Below are positions 25,557-32,184 of a stretch of 32,184 nt of DNA, piece after piece. Below the pieces are notes generated by a model. That model saw only the letters and a list, made by a program, of their open reading frames with translations. It was not told the DNA's origin and made no database searches. The position numbers were made by a program, and so were the translations under genes. The stretch comes from an uncultured Clostridia bacterium (GTDB lineage Bacteria > Bacillota > Clostridia > Oscillospirales > Oscillospiraceae), in NCBI GenBank assembly GCA_945877515.1, contig CAMCSE010000019.1, positions 1-32,184 on the forward strand, given 5' to 3'. Positions within the stretch are counted from its first letter, which is position 1. Every line of letters begins with the position of its first letter.

Positions 25557-25816
25557 AATATTGAACAGCGATGACGGGAAGCAGTAGGCGGTCAGCGGAT
25601 GCCAAGAGAGGGAGCGGTCGGTGTAAGCTCCTGTGATGCCCCGCCCAAGTCGTCCCTGAGCTTTCGGCTGAACAACAGTAAGCCGTAACGGTTGCCCTCC
25701 GTTAGCGGGGCGCGGCGTGACAGCGCCGCATGAGTGCGGGAATTATCCCGAATACAGGTGGTACCACGGACAATTGTTCGCCCTGTTTTGCTGATGGCAA
25801 AACGGAGCGATTTTTT
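25557..25816 (+). promoter_or_regulatory. T-box riboswitch, valine specifier GUC
   Basis: The T-box sequence AGGTGGTACCACGG is at 25756-25769; its UGGU can pair with an ACCA tRNA end, fitting the discriminator A of tRNA-Val. In Stem I the helix GGCGG/CCGCC (3' arm 25641-25645) is followed by the specifier loop, with AGTA on the 5' side and GTC at 25649-25651 on the 3' side, a valine codon. AGAGAG and GGTGTAAG motifs of the Stem I apex are present. The terminator arms are about 25778-25791 and 25797-25810, followed by six T residues. Uncharged tRNA-Val should favour the antiterminator and read-through into valS. Confidence 0.93.
25778..25816 (+). terminator. Regulated terminator of the valS T-box
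   Basis: Stem of about 14 bp with one C-A mismatch and one G-U pair, a short loop, then TTTTTT. It is the alternative to the antiterminator formed by the T-box sequence just upstream. Confidence 0.88.
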
Positions 25817-25854
25817 GTTGCCCTTTTTGCCAAATACGGAAAGGAGAAACCCCT

Positions 25855-28488
25855 ATGCATAAGGAATTGCCGAAAGTGTATGATCCGCGGGAGGTGGAGC
25901 CCAGCATCTATCAGATGTGGATGGACAACGACTGCTTCCACGCCGATCCAAATCCTGACAAAAAGCCGTTTTCCATTGTTATGCCGCCCCCCAATGTTAC
26001 TGGACAGCTCCATATGGGCCACGCCATGGACTGCACGCTGCAAGATATCCTGATCCGGTACAAACGGATGCAGGGCTATGAGGCACTGTGGCTGCCCGGC
26101 AGCGACCACGCCGGCATTGCCACTCAGATCAAGGTGGAGGAAGAGCTGCGCAACACAGAGGGCCTGACCCGCCATGATCTGGGCCGCGAGAAGTTCCTGG
26201 AGCGTGTCTGGGCGTGGAAGGAAAAATACGGAAGCCGTATCGTGGAGCAGCAGAAGAAGATGGGCGCTTCCTGCGACTGGAGCCGCGATCGTTTCACCAT
26301 GGACGAGGGCTGCTCCCGCGCCGTCCGTGAGACCTTCTGCGAACTCTATGAGAAGGGCCTGATCTACAAGGGCAGCCGCATCATCAACTGGTGTCCCCAT
26401 TGCCTGACCGCCCTGTCCGACGCCGAGGTGGAGTACACCGAAAAGCCCGGCCATCTGTGGTATGTCCGCTATCCCCTCAGCGACGGCAGCGGCGATATCG
26501 TCATCGCCACCACCCGTCCCGAAACCATGCTGGGCGATACCGGCGTGGCCGTCAACCCGGAGGATGAGAAGTTCAAGCACCTCATTGGCAAGAAGTGCGT
26601 TCTGCCGCTGATGAATCGTGAGATCCCCATCGTGGGCGACGAATACTGCGAGATCGGATTCGGTACCGGCGCGGTGAAGATGACGCCTGCCCATGACCCC
26701 AACGACTTCGAGGTGGGCCTGCGCCACAACCTGGAGGTTATCCGCTGCATTGCCGATGACGGCACCATCAATGAAAACGGCGGCAAGTATCAGGGAATGG
26801 ATCGCTACGAGTGCCGCAAGGCCATTGTGGAGGATCTGGACGCCGCCGGCTATCTGGTCAAGACCGAGCCCTACAGCCACAACGTGGGCACCTGCTACCG
26901 CTGCCATAACGACGTGGAGCCTCTGATCTCCGCCCAGTGGTTCGTGAAAATGGCGCCTCTTGCCAAAGAAGCCATCCGCGTGGTGGAGGACGGCACCGTC
27001 AAGTTTGTGCCGGAGCGTTTCACCAAGACCTATATCAACTGGATGGAGAACGTTCATGACTGGTGTATTTCCCGCCAGCTGTGGTGGGGCCATCAAATCC
27101 CCGCGTGGTACTGTGACGAGTGCGGCCATATCAATGTCAGCCGTGAAGATCCCACCAAGTGCGAAAAGTGCGGCTGTACCCACCTGACCCGTGAGGAGGA
27201 CGTGCTGGATACCTGGTTCAGCTCCGCCCTGTGGCCTTTCTCCACACTGGGCTGGCCGGATCTGGACGCCGCCGACCTGAACTACTGGTATCCCACCTCT
27301 GTGCTGGTCACCGGCTACGATATTATTTTCTTCTGGGTGGCCCGTATGATCTTCTCCGGCATGGAGCAGATGAAGAAGGAGCCCTTCAAAACGGTGCTCA
27401 TCCACGGCCTTGTGCGGGATGATAAGGGCCGCAAAATGTCCAAGTCTCTGGGCAACGGCATCGATCCGCTGGAGATGGCGGAGAAGTACGGTGCCGACGC
27501 GCTGCGCTTTAACCTGATCACCGGCAACAGTCCCGGCAATGATATGCGTTTCTTCGTGGAAAAATGTGAGGCCATGCGTAACTTTGCCAACAAGATCTGG
27601 AATGCCAGCCGCTTTGTCATGATGAATCTTACCATTGACAAAGTGCAGCTGCCGGAAAAGCTGGAGCTGGAAGACAAATGGGTTCTCAGCAAGCTGAACA
27701 CGCTGATCCGTGAAGTGACAGAGAACATGGATGCCTTTGAGCTGGGTGTGGCGTCCGCCAAGATCTATGATTTCATCTGGGACACCTATTGCGACTGGTA
27801 TATCGAGCTGACCAAGACCCGCCTCAACGGCGAAGACGCCGGGGCGAAGCTGGCAGCCGAAAACGTGCTGTGCTATGTGCTGCTGCGTATTCTGGAACTG
27901 CTGCACCCCTTCATGCCCTTCATCACCGAGGAGATCTGGCAGGCGCTGCCCCACGAGGGTGACTTCCTGATCCGCGCGGCATGGCCGACCTATCAGGAAG
28001 CCCTGCACTTCCCGCAGGCGGAGTCCGATATGGAGAATGTGAAGGATGCCATCACCGCCGTCCGCGCCCGCCGTTCCGAGATGAACGTGCCGCCTTCCAA
28101 GAAGGCGCAGTTGATTTTGGTGACCCGCCGTCCTGAGACCTATGAGGTGGGTAAACACTTCATTACCCGTATGGCCTATGCCAGTGAGGTGACGGTCACA
28201 GACAAAGTGCCGTCTGACCTGAAGGGCATGGTCACTGTGGTGACTCACGATGCCAATATCTATCTGCCGCTGGCGGAGTTGGTCGATATTGACGCAGAGC
28301 TGGAACGTATCGCCAAGGAGAAAGCTAAGGCCGAGGACAACCTCAAGCGCATCGAAGCCAAGTTGGCCAATGAATCCTTCACCTCCCGCGCACCGGAAAA
28401 CGTGGTTAACGCCGAGCGTGAAAAGGCTGATAAGGCCCGTGCCTTGATTGCCAAGCTGGAGGAATCCGCTGCCGCTATGAAGTTATAA
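25855..28488 (+). CDS. valS: Valyl-tRNA synthetase
   Basis: 877 residues, class I synthetase that charges tRNA-Val. HMGH (the HIGH motif) at 53-56 after PPPNVTGQL, the editing domain ([20 protein letters not shown]), KMSKS at 527-531, the anticodon-binding helical domain, and a C-terminal coiled coil ([20 protein letters not shown]) that helps bind the tRNA. A zinc-binding Cys cluster [12 protein letters not shown] ... CEKCGC is near residue 420. GGAAAGGAG precedes the ATG. Expression is set by the T-box upstream. Confidence 0.97.
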   Translation: MHKELPKVYDPREVEPSIYQMWMDNDCFHADPNPDKKPFSIVMPPPNVTGQLHMGHAMDCTLQDILIRYKRMQGYEALWLPGSDHAGIATQIKVEEELRNTEGLTRHDLGREKFLERVWAWKEKYGSRIVEQQKKMGASCDWSRDRFTMDEGCSRAVRETFCELYEKGLIYKGSRIINWCPHCLTALSDAEVEYTEKPGHLWYVRYPLSDGSGDIVIATTRPETMLGDTGVAVNPEDEKFKHLIGKKCVLPLMNREIPIVGDEYCEIGFGTGAVKMTPAHDPNDFEVGLRHNLEVIRCIADDGTINENGGKYQGMDRYECRKAIVEDLDAAGYLVKTEPYSHNVGTCYRCHNDVEPLISAQWFVKMAPLAKEAIRVVEDGTVKFVPERFTKTYINWMENVHDWCISRQLWWGHQIPAWYCDECGHINVSREDPTKCEKCGCTHLTREEDVLDTWFSSALWPFSTLGWPDLDAADLNYWYPTSVLVTGYDIIFFWVARMIFSGMEQMKKEPFKTVLIHGLVRDDKGRKMSKSLGNGIDPLEMAEKYGADALRFNLITGNSPGNDMRFFVEKCEAMRNFANKIWNASRFVMMNLTIDKVQLPEKLELEDKWVLSKLNTLIREVTENMDAFELGVASAKIYDFIWDTYCDWYIELTKTRLNGEDAGAKLAAENVLCYVLLRILELLHPFMPFITEEIWQALPHEGDFLIRAAWPTYQEALHFPQAESDMENVKDAITAVRARRSEMNVPPSKKAQLILVTRRPETYEVGKHFITRMAYASEVTVTDKVPSDLKGMVTVVTHDANIYLPLAELVDIDAELERIAKEKAKAEDNLKRIEAKLANESFTSRAPENVVNAEREKADKARALIAKLEESAAAMKL

Positions 28489-28637
28489 GGATAGTCCCGT
28501 TGTCTTGCGTGTTTTTGCTTCCCAATGGATTGCTTTTCCGAGAGCAGAACACTTCGGTATACAGGCAAGGCCATAAATCTTTGATTTATCCGTTTCGTCG
28601 GCGAATTTCGTGCAAAAGCGCAGGATGAATCCCGTAT
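28489..28637. other. Non-coding stretch between valS and its probable terminator
   Basis: About 150 bp with no supported gene. A TATAAT at 28634-28639 has no -35 partner. One minus-strand reading frame crosses it but only continues as an antisense shadow of valS. The segment could be a long valS 3' UTR or a dispersed repeat; I cannot tell. Confidence 0.4.
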
Positions 28638-28676
28638 AATCACCGTAGAGAGATTTCTCTGCGGTGATTATTTTTT
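28638..28676 (+). terminator. Rho-independent terminator downstream of valS
   Basis: Arms 28638-28651 and 28656-28669 (AATCACCG outer part, AGAGA inner part, one mismatch) with a 4-nt loop and then ATTTTTT. It separates valS from the spoIIA operon. Confidence 0.8.
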
Positions 28677-28692
28677 GTCATGATAATAAAAA

Positions 28693-28711
28693 GGACATGC
28701 CTGCGGCATGT
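28693..28711. repeat. Palindrome before spoIIAA
   Basis: GACATGCC-TGC-GGCATGTC, perfect 8-bp arms about 35 bp upstream of the spoIIAA start. It may be a regulator site or a leader hairpin. No clear sigma-H promoter (AGGA-type -35 with a GAAT-type -10) is visible at correct spacing here. Confidence 0.5.
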
Positions 28712-28745
28712 CAGTACATGTAGAACATATAAAAGGAGCATGAAA

Positions 28746-29051
28746 ATGGAAGTGACTGCCACTTACCGGGACAGAATTCTGGAGCTGCATTTGAAAGGAG
28801 AGTTGGATCATCACGGAGCCCGTGGCCTTCTGACAAAGTTGGAACGGGAGATCGAAGCCACGCTGCCTGCGGAATTAGTGCTGGACTTCAGCGGTGTTAC
28901 CTTTATGGACAGCGCCGGTATTGCTGTGGCGCTGCGGGGTTGGCAGCGCATGAGAGAACTGGGGGGGTGCGTCAAGTTATACCATGTTGCGCCCCAACCC
29001 AAAAAAGTATTGGAGGCCGCAGGCGTCGGACGCATGATGACCGTCCAATAG
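28746..29051 (+). CDS. spoIIAA: Anti-sigma F factor antagonist SpoIIAA
   Basis: 101 residues, a STAS-domain protein. In the forespore its unphosphorylated form binds SpoIIAB and frees sigma-F. The phosphorylation motif is TFMDSAGIAVAL, the Ser next to Asp being the SpoIIAB kinase target. The N-terminal GELDHHGARGLL is also typical. I chose the ATG at 28746, 7 nt from GGAG; an ATG at 28740 would be only 1 nt from it. First gene of the spoIIA operon, followed by an unusually wide gap of 99 bp before spoIIAB. Confidence 0.95.
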   Translation: MEVTATYRDRILELHLKGELDHHGARGLLTKLEREIEATLPAELVLDFSGVTFMDSAGIAVALRGWQRMRELGGCVKLYHVAPQPKKVLEAAGVGRMMTVQ

Positions 29052-29150
29052 TGTGATGGATAGCAATCATATGGCAGCGCACCGGGGAGACTATGCCGCC
29101 CCAATAGTCAACCATCAAAAGAAATATCGACATGAGAGAGGAGTATACAT

Positions 29151-29591
29151 ATGCAGCGTATGGAAAACTATGTGACATTGGAATTTCTCAGCCGCAGCAG
29201 CAATGAGGGATTTGCCCGTGTAGCGGCAGCCGGCTTCGCGGCCCAACTGGACCCCACACTGGATGAACTGGGGGATATCAAAACGGCTGTCAGTGAAGCG
29301 GTCACAAATGCCATTGTTCACGGATATCCCGATCAGTTGGGCAAGATCGTAATGAAGCTGAAACTGCTGGAAAACAATACGCTGGAGATTACCGTCCGCG
29401 ACTGGGGAAAAGGAATTGAGGATATTCAACAGGCTCGGCAGCCGCTGTTTACCACTGGCGGGGAGGAGCGCAGCGGCATGGGCTTTACCATTATGGAAAG
29501 CTTTATGGACCGGCTGACTGTCAAATCAACACCGGGCCGTGGTACCACAGTTACCATGCGCCGGCGCATCTCTGCCCGGATCAAGCGATGA
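29151..29591 (+). CDS. spoIIAB: Anti-sigma F factor and serine kinase SpoIIAB
   Basis: 146 residues of the GHKL ATPase/kinase fold. N box DIKTAVSEAVTNAIVHGY, G1 box VRDWGKGIEDI, the lid with SGMGFTIMESFMD, and GRGTTVTM at the end. It holds sigma-F inactive and phosphorylates SpoIIAA. AGAGGAG stands 7 nt before the ATG. Its stop overlaps the sigF start as ATGA, so sigma factor and anti-sigma factor are made together. Confidence 0.96.
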   Translation: MQRMENYVTLEFLSRSSNEGFARVAAAGFAAQLDPTLDELGDIKTAVSEAVTNAIVHGYPDQLGKIVMKLKLLENNTLEITVRDWGKGIEDIQQARQPLFTTGGEERSGMGFTIMESFMDRLTVKSTPGRGTTVTMRRRISARIKR

Positions 29592-30292
29592 GCGAGATGT
29601 TTGCGCTGCTGGAACGGGCGCAGGGGGGAGACGACGAGGCGTGCCAGCAGGTACTGACGGAGAACAGTGGACTGATCTGGTCCATTGTCAAGCGGTATTA
29701 CGGCTGCGGTGTAGAAACGGACGACCTCTATCAGCTGGGATGTATCGGCTTTATCAAGGCAGTAAAAGGTTTCGATCTTAATTATGGTACCCAGTTTTCT
29801 ACCTACGCCGTGCCTAAAATCTCCGGTGAGATCCGACGTTTTCTTCGAGATGATGGCGCCATCAAAGTAGGCCGCACCATCCGGGAAAAGGGACAGACCC
29901 TCTGGTCAGCAAGGGAAAAACTGCGGCATCAATTGGGGCGGGAGGCCCACCTGTCCGAGCTGTCAGAGGCCACCGGAATGACAGTAGAGGAAATCGCCAA
30001 TATTGACCTTGCCACTGTGGCTCCGGAATCGTTGCAGCAGGAAACTGCAGAGGGCCTGACACTGGAATCGACATTAGGTACGGATGCAGAGGAAGAGCGC
30101 CTTGTGGAGAGCATAGCCTTGCGGGAGGCCATTGATACGCTCCCGGAAAAAGAAAAGATGACCATTCTCCTGCGCTTTTTCAAGGGGCTGACTCAGGAGC
30201 AGACCGCTCGGATCGTGGGAGTATCGCAGGTTCAGATTTCCCGTTTGGAGCACAGGGGCTTGGAAAAGCTGCGCAAGCTGCTGGCGGATTGA
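29588..30292 (+). CDS. sigF: RNA polymerase sigma factor SigF (forespore)
   Basis: 234 residues of the sigma-70 family, sporulation group. Region 2 holds LIWSIVKRYYGCGVETDDLYQLG and the conserved GFIKAVKGFDLNYGTQFSTYAVP. Region 3 includes LRDDGAIKVGRTIREKG. Region 4 carries the helix-turn-helix LTQEQTARIVGVSQVQISRL. The position after spoIIAA and spoIIAB identifies it as sigma-F rather than sigma-G. Its last 113 bp are also read, on the other strand, by the DUF4130 gene, and no terminator follows. Confidence 0.96.
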   Translation: MSEMFALLERAQGGDDEACQQVLTENSGLIWSIVKRYYGCGVETDDLYQLGCIGFIKAVKGFDLNYGTQFSTYAVPKISGEIRRFLRDDGAIKVGRTIREKGQTLWSAREKLRHQLGREAHLSELSEATGMTVEEIANIDLATVAPESLQQETAEGLTLESTLGTDAEEERLVESIALREAIDTLPEKEKMTILLRFFKGLTQEQTARIVGVSQVQISRLEHRGLEKLRKLLAD

Positions 30293-31067
30293 CGCCTTTT
30301 TGTTGTGCTTCATAGTCGTCCGGCAAAAACTCTGTCATAGTGCCGCGATAGCGTTTGGGCATAAACGTGTTCTGACACCGGGGGTTATACCGCTCTTGGA
30401 TCGCAATGGTTTCATAGAATCGTTTCCATAATCTGCGAAACTGAACCTCTTCTTCACCGGGCAGCGACAACTGCAGACTGTCCACTATAAGAAGACGGGA
30501 GTGACTGTTGGCATAAACCAGCAGCTCTTTGTTGGTCCGGTCATATATAAAAAACGCCTCATTGGCATACCGGTCGCAAAAGTGCTTTCGCAGCAGGGGC
30601 AAAACCCGGTTTTTTGGTTCGATCTCCGCCCCCAGAACACCCTTGTAATCTGAAAAGCGGACAAAGCCACGCAATTTTTCCAACTCGCCGCTCAGGTGCC
30701 GAAGGGCCTTGGCAACGGGATAGTACACCGGATCAGAAATATTGTGCAAAAAACCGGCGCCTTCCTCATATAACTTTCGAACCACTGCGTATAATCGGGA
30801 TTCCTTTTCCGGCAGACAGGTGAGAAATCCGCGCCGCACTACATCCGCTGCGCCTTTGGAACGCCGCAGAATACTGTCGTATACACGGCGGGCATGCTCT
30901 CGCTCTGTCACCACATAGCGCACCTCATACAGCGACCAACATTCCTCATTGCCGGAAAAAGCAATGGGGAATTCTTTATATACATAACTCTCAAACACGC
31001 AGCAGAGAAAACCTTCAAACGTTCCGTCATATTGAAAAACCACATCTCTCCATGCCACACTGTTCAC
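30180..31067 (-). CDS. TIGR03915-type (DUF4130) putative DNA metabolism/repair protein
   Basis: 295 residues. The body matches the DUF4130 family usually paired with a radical SAM protein: N-terminal YDGTFEGFLCCVFESY, HNISDPVYYPVAKALRHLSG in the middle, RFSDYKGVLGAEIEPKNRVL, and the end motif KRYRGTMTEFLPDDY. A uracil-DNA glycosylase domain, fused in some relatives, is absent. The start is GTG at 31067, overlapping the radical SAM stop as GTGA, so the pair is coupled. The last 37 residues, after the normal end of the family, are Pro/Ser/Ala-rich and antisense to sigF, which suggests loss of the ancestral stop codon. The activity is unknown. Confidence 0.85.
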   Translation of the reverse strand: MNSVAWRDVVFQYDGTFEGFLCCVFESYVYKEFPIAFSGNEECWSLYEVRYVVTEREHARRVYDSILRRSKGAADVVRRGFLTCLPEKESRLYAVVRKLYEEGAGFLHNISDPVYYPVAKALRHLSGELEKLRGFVRFSDYKGVLGAEIEPKNRVLPLLRKHFCDRYANEAFFIYDRTNKELLVYANSHSRLLIVDSLQLSLPGEEEVQFRRLWKRFYETIAIQERYNPRCQNTFMPKRYRGTMTEFLPDDYEAQQKGVNPPAACAAFPSPCAPNGKSEPAILPRSERSAPESAP

Positions 31068-32184
31068 CCCGCTGCGTCAAATAAAGATAGCTGCTGCATC
31101 TCACCTTCTGGCAACGACCCTCGTTCCGCGGCCTCCAGCTGCTGCACGATAGTGGAAGGGGAGAACCGAAGCCCGGGAGCGGCGTGACCGTCACAGAGAA
31201 CGAAATACTGTGCCCGCTTAACGACCACCCCCAGTTTTTTCAGCTCCTCAAACCGCAGATGTGTGGTACGCCGGGCTGCGAGGATACGCTTGGCACTGGT
31301 AGGGCCGATACCCGGAACCCGCAGGAGCGTTTCATATTCTGCTCGCATGATCTCCACTGGGAATTGCTCCAAATGGGCAACCGCCCAACTGCATTTGGGA
31401 TCCAGCCGGGGATTGAAGTCCGGGTGAGCCTCATCCAACAACTCGGAGGCACGAAAACCATAAAACCGCAGCAGCCAGTCCGCCTGATAGAGCCGATGCT
31501 CCCGCAGCAGCGGCGGCTTGGTATCCAGAGAGGGCAGGAGATTGTTTTCTACTACCGGCACATAGGCAGAATAAAACACTCGTTTGAGCCGGTACTCCTG
31601 ATAAAGAGCCTCCGTCAGATGCAGAATGTGCCGGTCGGTGTCCTGTGTCGCTCCCACGATCAGCTGGGTGCTCTGTCCCGCCGGAGCAAAGGACGGGGCG
31701 TGCTTATATTTGACCAATTCCTGACGGTTTTCCAATACCCTGTCGCGGATCAGTCCCATAGGCCGCAGGATAGCTTCCCGCGTTTTGTCGGGAGCCAACA
31801 GCTGTAATCCCTGATGGGAGGGCAGCTCGATGTTGACACTCATGCGGTCAGCCAAAAGGCCCAACTGCTGCACCAGTTCCGGAGATGTGCCGGGGATGGC
31901 TTTTGCATGGATGTACCCATTAAAGCCGTATTCCTGCCGCAGGATCTGCAGGGCACGGATCATTTGCTCGGTAGTGTAGTCGGCATTGCGCAGCACACCG
32001 GAGGAAAGAAAAAGCCCCTCAATATAATTCCGCCGATAAAATCCTATGGTCAGTTCCGCCAGCTCACGGGGCGTAAAAGCAGCACGACGGGTATCGTTAG
32101 AGCGCCGGTTGACGCAATATTTGCAGTCGTAAACGCAGCTGTTGGTCATCAATACCTTCAACAGCGTGATGCAGCGTCCGTCGG
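31064..32184 (-). CDS. TIGR03916-type radical SAM protein, putative DNA modification/repair; 5' end beyond the window
   Basis: The frame is open to the window edge and reads D-G-R-C-I-T-L-L-K before LMTNSC, as inside known family members, so the true start lies past 32184. The radical SAM Cys-x3-Cys-x2-Cys (C-V-Y-D-C-K-Y-C) has codons starting at 32137, 32125 and 32116. Further in are LSSGVLRNADYTTEQM, YIHAKAIPGTSPELVQQLG and FAPAGQSTQLIVGAT. Near the C-terminus LLRVPGIGPTSAKRILAARR is a helix-hairpin-helix, a non-specific DNA-binding motif that supports a nucleic acid substrate. The family is annotated as putative DNA repair because of its glycosylase-linked neighbours; no reaction is established that I know of. 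Confidence 0.9.
   Translation of the reverse strand, partial: DGRCITLLKVLMTNSCVYDCKYCVNRRSNDTRRAAFTPRELAELTIGFYRRNYIEGLFLSSGVLRNADYTTEQMIRALQILRQEYGFNGYIHAKAIPGTSPELVQQLGLLADRMSVNIELPSHQGLQLLAPDKTREAILRPMGLIRDRVLENRQELVKYKHAPSFAPAGQSTQLIVGATQDTDRHILHLTEALYQEYRLKRVFYSAYVPVVENNLLPSLDTKPPLLREHRLYQADWLLRFYGFRASELLDEAHPDFNPRLDPKCSWAVAHLEQFPVEIMRAEYETLLRVPGIGPTSAKRILAARRTTHLRFEELKKLGVVVKRAQYFVLCDGHAAPGLRFSPSTIVQQLEAAERGSLPEGEMQQLSLFDAAG

Noticed and set aside
25702-28248. An 848-residue open frame antisense to valS
   Set aside because: Same reason: it is the antisense shadow of a well-supported gene and extends through the T-box leader.
28580-28625. Possible Spo0A box or sigma-H promoter near TTCGTCGGCGAA
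   Set aside because: The match to the 0A box has more than one mismatch, and no AGGA-type -35 with a GAAT-type -10 at correct spacing was found.

Overview
The window looks like a chromosomal segment of a spore-forming, anaerobic Firmicute of class Clostridia, most likely in or near the Oscillospiraceae (Flavonifractor/Oscillibacter-like). The grounds are the sporulation genes (spoIIAA-spoIIAB-sigF, yunB), a class A RNase P RNA, a single-chain pyruvate:ferredoxin oxidoreductase, an iron-sulfur two-subunit serine dehydratase, a T-box before valS, consensus sigma-A promoters with strong GGAGG ribosome binding sites, and fairly GC-rich coding DNA. This placement comes from gene content alone. I see no insertion sequence, prophage, integrase or CRISPR array.

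Layout. 1-50: 5' part of a tRNA-Lys gene on the minus strand. 175-1164: a membrane-anchored XRE regulator. 1313-9556: a long minus-strand run with short gaps or overlaps, in transcription order ddl, murF, ABC-F ATPase, flavodoxin-like protein, prfA, LUD-domain protein, and a Sua5-CoaE fusion. It combines peptidoglycan precursor synthesis with translation factors. 9719-10146: RNase P RNA, divergent from ddl. 10444-12807: a polar amino acid ABC transporter (binding protein, permease, ATPase). 12941-18349: murD, yunB, ligA and a GH13 glycosidase, probably one transcription unit from a promoter before murD. 18519-22031: PFOR, closed by a 17-bp-stem terminator. 22088-25404, minus strand: a small membrane protein, sdaAA, sdaAB, a TauE/SafE exporter and a MarR regulator. 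25557-28488: valine T-box and valS. 28746-30292: the spoIIA operon. 30180-32184, minus strand: a DUF4130 protein and a radical SAM protein, a linked pair annotated as putative DNA repair, the second cut by the window edge.

Most of the window is housekeeping: D-Ala-D-Ala formation, MurF and MurD ligation, tRNA charging and modification, peptide release, RNase P, NAD-dependent ligase and forespore sigma factor control. The most unusual object is the substrate-binding lipoprotein at 10444-11259. Its two lobes occur in the opposite order to the normal family: signal peptide and lipobox, then the normally C-terminal part, then a linker, then the normally N-terminal part. This reads as a natural circular permutation. 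Second-tier observations are the Sua5-CoaE fusion, a 113-bp convergent coding overlap between sigF and the DUF4130 gene, a widely spaced spoIIAA-spoIIAB pair, and a possible sulfur link between a TauE/SafE exporter and serine dehydratase.
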